Origin: Treponema sp. UBA6367
GTDB lineage: Bacteria > Spirochaetota > Spirochaetia > Treponematales > Treponemataceae
Direction of reading: 5' to 3'
NCBI GenBank assembly: GCA_002437725.1
Contig: DJRF01000002.1
Coordinates: 1,410-65,409, forward strand
Length of the DNA stretch: 64,000 nucleotides
Position numbers and translations under genes: made by a program. Every line of letters begins with the position of its first letter. Position 1 is the first letter of the stretch. Shown in pieces: positions 50,366-58,849 of this stretch. Below the pieces are notes generated by a model. That model saw nothing but the letters and a program-made list of their open reading frames with translations, was not told the DNA's origin and made no database searches.

Positions 50366-51397
50366 ATGGATGCGCTTCTTTTTTCTATAAATGCTGTTTT
50401 TCCTTTATTATTGCTTTCCGCTTTAGGTTTCTACATAAAGCAAAACGGAACTATAAACGACGAATTCTTAAAATGCGGCAACAAGTTTTGCTTTAAATAC
50501 GGCTTTTGGGCAATGATGTTTACGAACATCTATAAAATTGAAAATCTTGCTTCTATAAAATGGAATGTTGTTATATTTGCAGTCCTTGTAATAGCTGTGC
50601 TTTTTTTTATTGGATTAATCTACGTCATTTTTTTTATAAAAGATTCAAAACAAAAAGGTGTGGTTCACCAGGCATTTTATAGGTCAAATTATGCGACAAT
50701 AGGTCTTCCGCTTGCGTTCAACATTGCTGGCAACGAAGGACTTGTTCTAGCCGCGCTTATATCAGCATTTTCTGTACCCGCATTCAACATTTTAGCTGTA
50801 ATTTCACTTTCTGTATTTAAAGAAAGCGAAGAAAACCTAAATAGCGGTGCAAAAGCAACATTAAAAAAACACTTGCATACAATTTTGTTTGTATTAAGAC
50901 AGATTGCAACAAATCCCTTAATTCTAGGAGTTCTAGTTGGGCTTGTCTGCGTTGCAGTTCGTCCTTACTGCGGAAACTGGCGTTTTTCTACAGGAAATCT
51001 AAGATTTCTTTACAAAAGCATAGAAGCACTGGGAAGCATTGCCCCTTGGTTTTCCCTTATACTGCTTGGCGGCCAGTTCAAGTTTTCATCAGTAAAAAAA
51101 CTTCTTCCGCAAATAAGCGCAAGCGTAATTGCAAGACTAATCTTCGCGCCAATACTTGGCATGCTTATTGTAATCTTTCTTCCGCCAGTATTTGGATTTA
51201 GACACTTTGAAAACGCCGAATATGCAGCGCTATTCGCACTTTTCGCCACTCCAGAAGCCGTTGCAAGCGTAGCAATGGCAGATCAAATGGACGCAGACAG
51301 TGAACTTGCCGGCCAGATTCTCGTATGGACAGCGTTCTTTTCAATGTTAACGCTGTTTGCCTTTACCGCATTTTTTAAGCACTTTGGATTTTTTTAA
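50366..51397 (+). CDS. Auxin efflux carrier (AEC) family transporter
   Basis: This 343-residue protein has about ten membrane segments in two halves, as in AEC/BART permeases: FPLLLLSALGFYIKQNG at the start, a YRSNYATIGLPLAFNIAGNEG motif, and a late FATPEAVASVAMADQ segment. Bacterial members export or import small organic acids such as malate; the substrate is unknown here. It is divergent from the Rossmann-like gene and precedes HU, which has its own promoter. Confidence 0.85.
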   Translation: MDALLFSINAVFPLLLLSALGFYIKQNGTINDEFLKCGNKFCFKYGFWAMMFTNIYKIENLASIKWNVVIFAVLVIAVLFFIGLIYVIFFIKDSKQKGVVHQAFYRSNYATIGLPLAFNIAGNEGLVLAALISAFSVPAFNILAVISLSVFKESEENLNSGAKATLKKHLHTILFVLRQIATNPLILGVLVGLVCVAVRPYCGNWRFSTGNLRFLYKSIEALGSIAPWFSLILLGGQFKFSSVKKLLPQISASVIARLIFAPILGMLIVIFLPPVFGFRHFENAEYAALFALFATPEAVASVAMADQMDADSELAGQILVWTAFFSMLTLFAFTAFFKHFGFF

Positions 51398-51416
51398 ATA
51401 AAACTGATAATTCCAT

Positions 51417-51445
51417 TTGCAATATAACTGTATATATCTTACAAT
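51417..51445 (+). promoter_or_regulatory. Promoter of the HU gene
   Basis: TTGCAA (51417-51422), a 17-bp spacer and TACAAT (51440-51445) form a strong promoter. The leader of about 33 nt contains the SD AGGAG, so this gene is not leaderless. Confidence 0.7.
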
Positions 51446-51484
51446 AAAGGATATATTAAAAATGCATTCATAGGAGTTTACAGA

Positions 51485-51760
51485 ATGAACAAATCAGAAC
51501 TTATTGACGCAGTTGCAAAAGATTCAGGACTTACAAAAAAAGATTCGGAAGCAGCTCTCAAGGCAATCATTGAAAACATTGCAAAGGCTTTAGAAAAAAA
51601 GGAAGATGTACAACTTATAGGATTTGGAACTTTTTCTGTAGGGGAACGTGCTGCTCGCTCAGGACGAAATCCTAAAACAGGCGAAACAATTACTATAAAA
51701 GCTTCTAAATCTCCAAAATTCAAGCCAGGAAAAGCACTGAAAGACAGAGTAAACAAATAG
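51485..51760 (+). CDS. HU-family DNA-binding protein
   Basis: This 91-residue protein is a typical HU: MNKSELIDAVAKDSGLTKKDSEAAL, then the beta-arm sequence with FGTFSVGERAARSGRNPKTGE and the conserved PKFKPGKALKDRVN end. It bends and compacts DNA as a dimer. The length is standard. It has its own promoter and SD and is followed by a large hairpin terminator shared with the convergent methyltransferase gene. Confidence 0.95.
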   Translation: MNKSELIDAVAKDSGLTKKDSEAALKAIIENIAKALEKKEDVQLIGFGTFSVGERAARSGRNPKTGETITIKASKSPKFKPGKALKDRVNK

Positions 51761-51783
51761 GTTTAAAGTCAGTTTTCTGTTTT

Positions 51784-51870
51784 AAAGAGGCTGTTCAAAA
51801 GCATTGCCGCATTGAATTTATTTTAGATTCAAATGCCGTTAGATTTTAAGCTTTTGGGGCAGCCTCTTTT
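51784..51870. terminator. Bidirectional terminator overlapping a coding end
   Basis: AAAGAGGCTGTTCAAAAGC (51784-51802) pairs with GCTTTTGGGGCAGCCTCTTT (51849-51868) with one central mismatch region; T runs occur on both strands. The right arm encodes the last residues of the methyltransferase gene that ends at 51846. The 46-nt intervening part is unstructured. Confidence 0.75.
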
Positions 51871-52904
51871 TTATTTGCAAGAACATTTTTTATATCTTGA
51901 AAAGCAACTTTTGGAGAACCTGAGCGAACTACAGCATCTTCAACTTCGTTTAGTTCCACATCCTTTAAATCTTTTATAAAATCAACAAATTGGTCTGCAG
52001 AATACAAAATTTGAGCACGGTCTAAAATCTGTATTGCAAGCCGTCCCATTACCTTTGCATGAACTTCCTTAATTCCCATTAAAACATATAAAAAAGCAGC
52101 TGCACGCCCCACAATTCTATCGCAAACAGAATAACTAGAATAATTTTTCCCGCTTTCAACAAGTTTTATTAAAAGTTCAATTCCACCGTCCGCAAAACAT
52201 TCTGTCTTTTCATCTTTGCAGAGAACAAGCGAGCAGCCTTTTGTATAAAACAATTTTTTTGCTATTTGAATATCCGAATCATTCTGGATTTTGCGAGCTA
52301 TATAAGGAACAAAAGCAGTTTCCGTTATTTTTCGGCTTATACTTATTCCATCTCCAATCTTGTAAAAATCTGTATGGAATTCTTTATTTTCTTTTAAAAA
52401 ATCTATGTACTTTCTTATTTTTTTTACAAGTTTTATAGTGCTATAATTTTGTGTTAAACTTAAATCTTCAACCATTCCGTGAAAAGAAAGATTGTCGCTT
52501 ATTATAACGCCCTTAGGCGAAAGGTTTTGCTTGTATTTTTCAAAAAACTTAATGTACTGAGCTTTTGCGGCGTCTATAAAAATTAAATCAAATTCGCCAG
52601 CGATGTCGGTTGCGAGCAAGGCGTCTTCACAAAAAATTGTTATGCGGTCTTCTAAACCGTTGTCGTGAAAATTTTGCTTTGCTCGAATTACCTTGTCGAT
52701 GTCGCGTTCAATTGTTGTAACATGAATATCCTTTGAAAGCTTTGCAAATCTTATTGCAGAATAACCGATGGCTGTTCCTATTTCTAAAACAGTCTTTACA
52801 TCATTGTCCAAAATATACTGGCAGATAAACTCCGCTCCTTCATCCTTTACGATTGGAACAGAATTAAAATGCGCATACTTTCTTATATCTTTTATTTCTT
52901 CCAT
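51846..52904 (-). CDS. SAM-dependent O-methyltransferase with extra C-terminal domain
   Basis: Residues 1-200 form a class I methyltransferase like the catechol/caffeoyl-CoA type: VLEIGTAIGYSAIRFA binds SAM, TTIERD is the acidic loop, and FDLIFIDAAKAQY holds the metal-binding Asp. Bacterial relatives include TrmR, which modifies tRNA wobble uridine. Residues 205-352 are an added helical domain I do not recognise. It overlaps tcdA by 13 bp and ends the ppx operon. Its neighbour tcdA makes a tRNA substrate plausible. Confidence 0.75.
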   Translation of the reverse strand: MEEIKDIRKYAHFNSVPIVKDEGAEFICQYILDNDVKTVLEIGTAIGYSAIRFAKLSKDIHVTTIERDIDKVIRAKQNFHDNGLEDRITIFCEDALLATDIAGEFDLIFIDAAKAQYIKFFEKYKQNLSPKGVIISDNLSFHGMVEDLSLTQNYSTIKLVKKIRKYIDFLKENKEFHTDFYKIGDGISISRKITETAFVPYIARKIQNDSDIQIAKKLFYTKGCSLVLCKDEKTECFADGGIELLIKLVESGKNYSSYSVCDRIVGRAAAFLYVLMGIKEVHAKVMGRLAIQILDRAQILYSADQFVDFIKDLKDVELNEVEDAVVRSGSPKVAFQDIKNVLANKKEAAPKA

Positions 52905-53602
52905 GATAGCAAATCCTTTACAACTTCGCTTGCAATCAAAAGGCCTGCAACGCTAGGAACAAAACTTATGCTTCCAGGAATAGGCTTGCCGGTTTCTTCA
53001 TCTTTTGTTAAAGATTTTACGGGATTTTCTTCCGAATACAAACACTTTACTTTTGTTATTCCCCTTTTTGCAAGTTCTTTTCGCATAATTCGCGCCAAAG
53101 GGCAAACTTTCGTTTTGCTAACATCAGCAATTTTAAATTCAAACGGATTTTTTTTATTCCCAGTCCCCATGCTAGTTATTACAGGAACATTTAACTCTTT
53201 TGCCCTTTTTATGATTTCTATTTTTGCAGTAACGTTGTCTACCGCGTCAACTATATAATCAAAATAGGAAAAATCGATTTCTTGCGAATTTTCCGGCAAA
53301 TAGAACAGTTCATAAGCATTAACGCAAAGTTCAGGATTTATATCGAAAAGCCTTTCTTTCATAACCTGAACTTTTGGTCTGCCGACTGTGGAATGAAGGG
53401 CTATTATCTGCCTGTTTATGTTCGATTTGCTTACAACATCTTTATCAATTATGGAAAGGCTGCCGACACCGCAACGAGCAAGAGCTTCGCAAACATAGCC
53501 GCCTACTCCCCCGATTCCAAAAACAGCAATTTTTTTCCCTTTTAAGATAGACAAGTCTTTTTCACCTAAAAGAAGTTCTGTGCGTTCAAATATATTTTCC
53601 AT
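52892..53602 (-). CDS. tcdA: tRNA threonylcarbamoyladenosine dehydratase
   Basis: This 236-residue ThiF/E1-like enzyme (CsdL/TcdA) converts t6A37 to the cyclic ct6A form using ATP. GIGGVGGYVCEALARCGVG is the nucleotide-binding loop, DKDVVSKSNINRQ follows, and the later MGTGNKKNPFEFKIADVSKTKVCPLARIMR is a TcdA signature. The gene lies between the OLD-like nuclease and a methyltransferase in one operon. The ATG at 53602 comes 5 nt after the preceding stop, with a poor SD. Confidence 0.9.
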   Translation of the reverse strand: MENIFERTELLLGEKDLSILKGKKIAVFGIGGVGGYVCEALARCGVGSLSIIDKDVVSKSNINRQIIALHSTVGRPKVQVMKERLFDINPELCVNAYELFYLPENSQEIDFSYFDYIVDAVDNVTAKIEIIKRAKELNVPVITSMGTGNKKNPFEFKIADVSKTKVCPLARIMRKELAKRGITKVKCLYSEENPVKSLTKDEETGKPIPGSISFVPSVAGLLIASEVVKDLLSWKK

Positions 53603-53607
53603 CCTGA

Positions 53608-55143
53608 TTACACTTCTCTAAGACACGCCCGGTGAAGAATCGATACTAGCGTAGGATAATTTTTCCTTAATCTTTGTGGCGTGCAATTTATCATAAACTC
53701 AAATTCCGCATGAAAAAGCCTGTCTTTTGCGCTTACAGGCATATAATACACTTTATTTTGCGTATAAAAATGCTCTATGCACCCTTTTGGCAAAATATAA
53801 ACCCTTGCAGCTTCGCTAGCTGCCAAAATCAATCTAAAAAGATTTATTACAGGCACTATTGTTTGCGCAAGAGAAACTGGAAGCATGCGTTCTAACTCTT
53901 TATTTAAATCTAAAACTCCCATAAGAATTACAGTTTTAAATGTGTCCAAAGTTTCTGGCTTTTCGTACTTATCGCAAAGGGCTTTTACTTTTTCAACAAA
54001 CAAATCTACTTCTAAAGAAATTTTAGAATCAATTGAACAAATATGCTTTCCTATTGCCGTTAAAAACCTTTCCAGTCTAATAATAAGTTTTTCTAAATTG
54101 ATTTTGCTTTCAATTTCTTTATCTGAAAAAAGCGACGCAAAAAACGGAAGCTGTTTTTCATATTGTTTTTCAAGCCAGTTTTGCGGACGCTCATCTTCGC
54201 AAATCATGTCTCTAAGTTTGCCGCAAAAAAGAGAATCCAAGTCCGTTATAATCCGGCCGTCAGTTCCCAGCAGCGTACAAACCTTAAAAAAAACGCCAAG
54301 CTCGTCTTTGCCGCCCACATCGATTATTCCAGTTCCTGCAGAGCCCACATTGTCTTCTATGCAGCAAAGCAGGTTTGTAAACATCTGCTGGTCTGTATAG
54401 CCTTCAACAAAAATCTGATTATCGCTGAAAAAAAACTGCTTGTGATAAGTATTAAATCTAGGCAAAAATTTTCTAAACAAAATTTCATCTTTTTCATCAA
54501 GATTTTCAATATGAGTTGGAACTCTATTTACATGACAAACAACAACGCCGATAAGATCTTCTGGAAACCTTAAATCAATAAAATAAGGCGAATGAGTTAT
54601 TAAAAAAAAGACTCTTGAAGGCTCTTTTTCGGCAGTCCGGCGAATTTCGTTCATAAAAAACTGCTGAAACTGAGGATGCAAGTGAAGCTCAGGTTCATCT
54701 ACAATAAGACAACCTTTTTTATGGCTGTAAAGCGCAACTAAAAGTTTTAAAATTTCCTTTAGGCCGTGACATTCACCTTCCCGCAAATTGTACTCAACAC
54801 CGCGGGTTTTATTTTCAACTATAGGAACATAACTTCCGTCTGAAAGCTGTTCAAATCGAATGGATTTTCCAAACATATTTGAAATAACTGATTCTATTTT
54901 TTCTCTAACAGCAGCGTTTTCCTTGATTACTGCAAGAGAACTTTCCTGTTCGTAACGGTCTGAACGCAAAAAATCAACCTGATAACCTGCTTTCTTAAAG
55001 AATTTTGCAAGTTCTTCTGCTAAAAGCGTTTTTCCAGAACCGTTAGGTCCAACTATCAGATTTACTTGATTCCAGCAGTCTTTTTTAAAAGCAGTTTTCC
55101 CCCATAAAAACGGCAGCTTAACCTTTGTTTCCAAATGAATCAT
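53608..55143 (-). CDS. OLD-like ATPase/TOPRIM nuclease
   Basis: This 511-residue protein has an ABC-type ATPase part: Walker A VGPNGSGKT (31-39), a REGE signature-like segment (near 121), Walker B CLIVDEPELHLHP (Glu150) and the H-loop THSPYF. A TOPRIM-like domain follows with FVEGYTD (Glu247), DVGGKDE and ITDLDS (Asp301, Asp303). This is the class 1 OLD layout; such proteins cut DNA and can act in phage defence. No partner helicase is present. It lies between ppk and tcdA in a housekeeping operon, with SD GAGGA. Confidence 0.8.
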   Translation of the reverse strand: MIHLETKVKLPFLWGKTAFKKDCWNQVNLIVGPNGSGKTLLAEELAKFFKKAGYQVDFLRSDRYEQESSLAVIKENAAVREKIESVISNMFGKSIRFEQLSDGSYVPIVENKTRGVEYNLREGECHGLKEILKLLVALYSHKKGCLIVDEPELHLHPQFQQFFMNEIRRTAEKEPSRVFFLITHSPYFIDLRFPEDLIGVVVCHVNRVPTHIENLDEKDEILFRKFLPRFNTYHKQFFFSDNQIFVEGYTDQQMFTNLLCCIEDNVGSAGTGIIDVGGKDELGVFFKVCTLLGTDGRIITDLDSLFCGKLRDMICEDERPQNWLEKQYEKQLPFFASLFSDKEIESKINLEKLIIRLERFLTAIGKHICSIDSKISLEVDLFVEKVKALCDKYEKPETLDTFKTVILMGVLDLNKELERMLPVSLAQTIVPVINLFRLILAASEAARVYILPKGCIEHFYTQNKVYYMPVSAKDRLFHAEFEFMINCTPQRLRKNYPTLVSILHRACLREV

Positions 55144-55151
55144 AAATCCTC

Positions 55152-57275
55152 TTAATCTTTGCGGCGCACTTCAAATTCTATTTTAGGAGCTTTATCTGCA
55201 ATTTCTGCACGATGTTTATATTCCTTGTACAAAACTTCTTGGGCTCTAAAAGGCTCTTCATCTTTTTTGCGTTCTACACTCTGCCATCTGCCAGATTCGC
55301 ACAAAACCTGAGCATTTGTATTGTCGGCAAAATAGATTTCAAGTATTTTTTTTACTTCTTTGAATACCTTAGAATCCAAAACAGGGAACATCAATTCTAT
55401 TCTGCGGTCAAGATTTCGGCTCATCCAGTCAGCGCTAGAAAGGTAAATTTCTTCAGCGCCTCCATTTTGAAAGTAAAAAATTCTTGAATGTTCCAAATAG
55501 CGGTCAACAATAGAAATAACTTTTATATTTTCGCTAAGCCCTTTTACTCCAGGAACTAGCATGCAAATTCCGCGAACATTTAAAAGGACTTTTACACCAG
55601 CTTGACTTGCTTTATAAAGCGCCTGTATTATTTCTTCGTGAGTAAGGCTGTTCATTTTCGCCATAATAAGTCCATGGTGGTCTGAATCGCTGCGCTCAAT
55701 CTCCCTTTGAATCATATTTAAAAGCCTTGACTTTAGAGTTACCGGAGCCATTCCCAAATATTTCATATTCTGCAAGGTTGAATAACCTGTAACAAGATTA
55801 AAGAACTCAGTAGCGTCGGTCGCAATATCAAAATTTGAAGTAAACAACGAAAGGTCTGAATAAAGTTTTGCGGTCTTTGGATTATAGTTACCTGTAGAAA
55901 GGTGAGCATATCTTCTTACGGAATCGTTTTCCCGCCTCATGACCATAAGTATTTTTGCATGGACTTTTAAATTTACCAGCCCATAGATTACAGTTACGCC
56001 AGCATTTTCCAGCTCCTGCGCCCAAGCGATATTTCTTTCTTCGTCAAAGCGAGCTTTTAACTCTACCAAGACCACAACTTGCTTTCCGCTTCTTGCAGCC
56101 CGTTCAAGAGCTTTTACAATTGCAGAATCCTTGCCGGTTCTGTAAAGAGTCATTTTAATCGCCAAAACATCGGGGTCGTCCGCCGCATCTGAAACAAACT
56201 TTACAACCGGGTCGTAAGATTCGTAAGGAACGTGAAGCAAAACGTCTTTTTGTTTTAGAATATCCCAATAAGGCTCATCCTTTGGAAGCTCTGCTGAATA
56301 AAAATGCTGCCAAACTGGAAACTTCAATTTTGCGGCATCTTCGACTTCTGAAAGCTCCATTAAATCAGGAGGATTTATAATATCATCCACGCGGTAAACA
56401 TCTTCTTCCTTTAGCTCAAGCTTTTCCATAAGAAACTTTGTTATAGTTTCGCTAGAATTACAGCAAGTAAGCTGAACAGGAAATGAAGATTGACGCTGAA
56501 CTAAAACTTTTTCCATCTCATGAATAAAATTTCGTCCAGAATCTTCATCAACTGCAAAATCGGCATCGCGGGCAACTTTAAAAAGCAGCGTTTCTTCAAC
56601 TGCAAATCCTGGAAAAAGCTGTGTTCCATACTGAGTAATTATTTCTTCAAGCAGGGCAAACCGTTTTTTCTTATTTTCGCTAGGAAGCCATACAACTTGA
56701 GAAAGTCCTTTTGGAATTTGAACCAAAGCGATTCTTGGATTTTCGTCGCTGCCTTTTAAATCTTCATTAGCATTGCGAATTCCGCTTATAGGTTTTAGCA
56801 AAAATGCCGCATAAACGGCCAAATTTGCAATATGAGGAAAAACTTCTGTATCCGTGCGAAGCGGAGTTAACAGCGGAATAATTTCATCTCTAAACAGACT
56901 TTGAGCATATTCCGTCTGAACTGAATTAAAATTTTCAGGCTTTACGTAAAGGATGTCGTTTTCTGCAAGTTTCGGCAGAATGTCGTTCTTTAAACATTCG
57001 TGCTGGCTTCTAAAAATTTGATGGCAGCTTGCAGAAATTTGGTTTAACACAAGCTCCGGCGTAAGTCCAGAAATGTCGACCTTTTTGGCATCTGAAAAAA
57101 GCTGCCTTTTTACAGACGCAACACGAACTTGAAAAAATTCATCAAAATTGCTAGTGACAATGGAAAGAAACTGCAACCGTTCAAACAGCGGCAATTCTTT
57201 TCTTAAAGCTTGATATAAAACTCTACCGTTAAATTCTATCCAGGAAAGCTCTCTGTTAAAAAATCTTGGCTTCAT
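55152..57275 (-). CDS. ppk1: Polyphosphate kinase 1
   Basis: This 707-residue enzyme polymerises phosphate from ATP. It has the four-domain PPK1 layout: FFNRELSWIEFNGRVL near the start, IKMTLYRTGKDSAIV, HAKILMVMRRE with the phosphorylated His, and YAHLSTGNYNPKTAKLYSDL. GGAGG lies 10 nt before the ATG at 57275; the in-frame start at 57299 would overlap ppx without an SD. It lies directly after ppx, so synthesis and breakdown of polyphosphate are encoded together. Confidence 0.95.
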   Translation of the reverse strand: MKPRFFNRELSWIEFNGRVLYQALRKELPLFERLQFLSIVTSNFDEFFQVRVASVKRQLFSDAKKVDISGLTPELVLNQISASCHQIFRSQHECLKNDILPKLAENDILYVKPENFNSVQTEYAQSLFRDEIIPLLTPLRTDTEVFPHIANLAVYAAFLLKPISGIRNANEDLKGSDENPRIALVQIPKGLSQVVWLPSENKKKRFALLEEIITQYGTQLFPGFAVEETLLFKVARDADFAVDEDSGRNFIHEMEKVLVQRQSSFPVQLTCCNSSETITKFLMEKLELKEEDVYRVDDIINPPDLMELSEVEDAAKLKFPVWQHFYSAELPKDEPYWDILKQKDVLLHVPYESYDPVVKFVSDAADDPDVLAIKMTLYRTGKDSAIVKALERAARSGKQVVVLVELKARFDEERNIAWAQELENAGVTVIYGLVNLKVHAKILMVMRRENDSVRRYAHLSTGNYNPKTAKLYSDLSLFTSNFDIATDATEFFNLVTGYSTLQNMKYLGMAPVTLKSRLLNMIQREIERSDSDHHGLIMAKMNSLTHEEIIQALYKASQAGVKVLLNVRGICMLVPGVKGLSENIKVISIVDRYLEHSRIFYFQNGGAEEIYLSSADWMSRNLDRRIELMFPVLDSKVFKEVKKILEIYFADNTNAQVLCESGRWQSVERKKDEEPFRAQEVLYKEYKHRAEIADKAPKIEFEVRRKD

Positions 57276-57295
57276 AAAATCAAAACCTCCAAAAA

Positions 57296-58825
57296 TCAAA
57301 GCAATATAACTTTATATCCAAAAACAGATTCAAAAAGATCACTTTTTTCTGAAAGAGCAATCCTTTCAAATGCAACATTCTTACTGTTTTTTATGCGCAT
57401 TACAAGAGATTCGTTCTTTAGTTGAATCGAAAGGTCTCTAAGCGACTGTCCGTGGCTTCTATCCATGGCATCTGCAATACGAACTATTGCTGTAAGTTTT
57501 AAAATGCACATTCTGTCGCTGCGGGCAAGAATTTGAAAGCTTTCCATGTCCTGAGGCTGTCTTTTTCCCCTGTGGAAACGCGCTATTTGAGCAACAATCT
57601 CTCGCTCCGCATGCGTAAGCCCAAATATTTCCGAATGATGAATTATGTATTCGCTATGCAAATTGTGTTCATCTAAGCGGATAAAAATTCCTATATCGTG
57701 AAGAATTGCCGCAACTTCAAGCAGCAAGCGAGAGCGCTCATCCAAAGAAATTTCGTCCTTTAGTTTTTCGTAAATTTTAAGGCTGGTTTCTCGAACGTAT
57801 TCCGCATGCTTTTCGTCACCGTGATACTTTCTAAGTAGGTTCATCGCGCTGGCAATAATCTGCTGATGAAATTCTTCTTTTAGCTCTTCATTAGGCACAT
57901 TCGTCTTGTCTAAAATCAAGCCTTCGCGAATATTAGTTTCTGGCACTATAATTGTTTGCACTTGCGTAAGGTGAATAAACATCTTGTAAATAAGCAAACT
58001 TATCCGCAAAGTTTGAGCATCGTTATAAGAAATTTTGAACCTTGCGACACATTCGTCCACCGAATATTCCTGGATTTCGTCTGTAAACTTATCAAAATCC
58101 TCGCGTTCTATAGACCACAGAAAAGTAGAAATCGGGTGTCCCGCATATATTGCCGCAAGAGTCGCATCTGAACCAACTGCAATGAACTGCTTTACTTCTT
58201 CAATATTAAGCTCGCTTTCGATTGAGCCTTTTGTGTTTAAGGTAAGTTCTTTTACATAGCGTTGAATGTCTTCAAAAGAGCCTATCTGCGCTCTTATTTT
58301 TGGTTCCAGGCGAACTGTTCCTAGCCTTAAACTGTGAGCACCTGCCATTTTGCCTTTTTTCATCAGCATAAGCTCGGTTGAACCGCCGCCAACTTCTAGA
58401 ATTACCGTGTCTTCAGAGCGAAGCTTTGCATCCTCAGCTTTTAAACATTCAGTTACAGCAAGATACATAAGCCGGTTTTCTTCAATTCCATCTACAACAG
58501 TAACCCTAAAACCGGTTGCAGAAAGAATTTTATCCATTGCCGGGTCTTTGTTTTTTGCCTCTCTAAAAGCGCTACCTGCAATAACAGAAGTTTGAGATGG
58601 TTTTATTCCCCAGCCAGAAAGCTGTTCTTTATAGCGTAAAAGTATATGAATACACTGAAGCTGAGTTTCGCGAGTTATGTAACCATGAGAAAAAACATCT
58701 CGCCCCAGAGAAACTGGCATTTCTGCCCTGTCTAAAATATTTCTTTTTCGTTCAGAAGTGTATTCGGCGACCAACAGGCGAACTCCCGTCGAGCCGATTT
58801 CAATAACTGCTTCAGGTGTTGCCAT
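57296..58825 (-). CDS. ppx: Ppx/GppA exopolyphosphatase with HD domain
   Basis: This 509-residue protein has the ASKHA-fold phosphatase part: EIGSTGVRLLVAEY near the start and ILEVGGGSTELMLM for phosphate binding. A C-terminal HD-type domain contains LEVAAILHDIGIF and RFHRGKRQP. It degrades polyphosphate and may also hydrolyse pppGpp, as GppA does. It heads the operon ppx-ppk1-OLD-tcdA-methyltransferase. AGGAG precedes the ATG. Confidence 0.9.
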   Translation of the reverse strand: MATPEAVIEIGSTGVRLLVAEYTSERKRNILDRAEMPVSLGRDVFSHGYITRETQLQCIHILLRYKEQLSGWGIKPSQTSVIAGSAFREAKNKDPAMDKILSATGFRVTVVDGIEENRLMYLAVTECLKAEDAKLRSEDTVILEVGGGSTELMLMKKGKMAGAHSLRLGTVRLEPKIRAQIGSFEDIQRYVKELTLNTKGSIESELNIEEVKQFIAVGSDATLAAIYAGHPISTFLWSIEREDFDKFTDEIQEYSVDECVARFKISYNDAQTLRISLLIYKMFIHLTQVQTIIVPETNIREGLILDKTNVPNEELKEEFHQQIIASAMNLLRKYHGDEKHAEYVRETSLKIYEKLKDEISLDERSRLLLEVAAILHDIGIFIRLDEHNLHSEYIIHHSEIFGLTHAEREIVAQIARFHRGKRQPQDMESFQILARSDRMCILKLTAIVRIADAMDRSHGQSLRDLSIQLKNESLVMRIKNSKNVAFERIALSEKSDLFESVFGYKVILL

Positions 58826-58849
58826 ATCGGTATTCTCCTATTCTTAAAA

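Noticed and set aside
53608..55143. Calling the OLD-like gene a complete defence system
   Set aside because: No partner gene of Gabija or similar systems is adjacent, and the neighbours are polyphosphate and tRNA-modification genes, so I list it only as a nuclease of possible defence or stress role.
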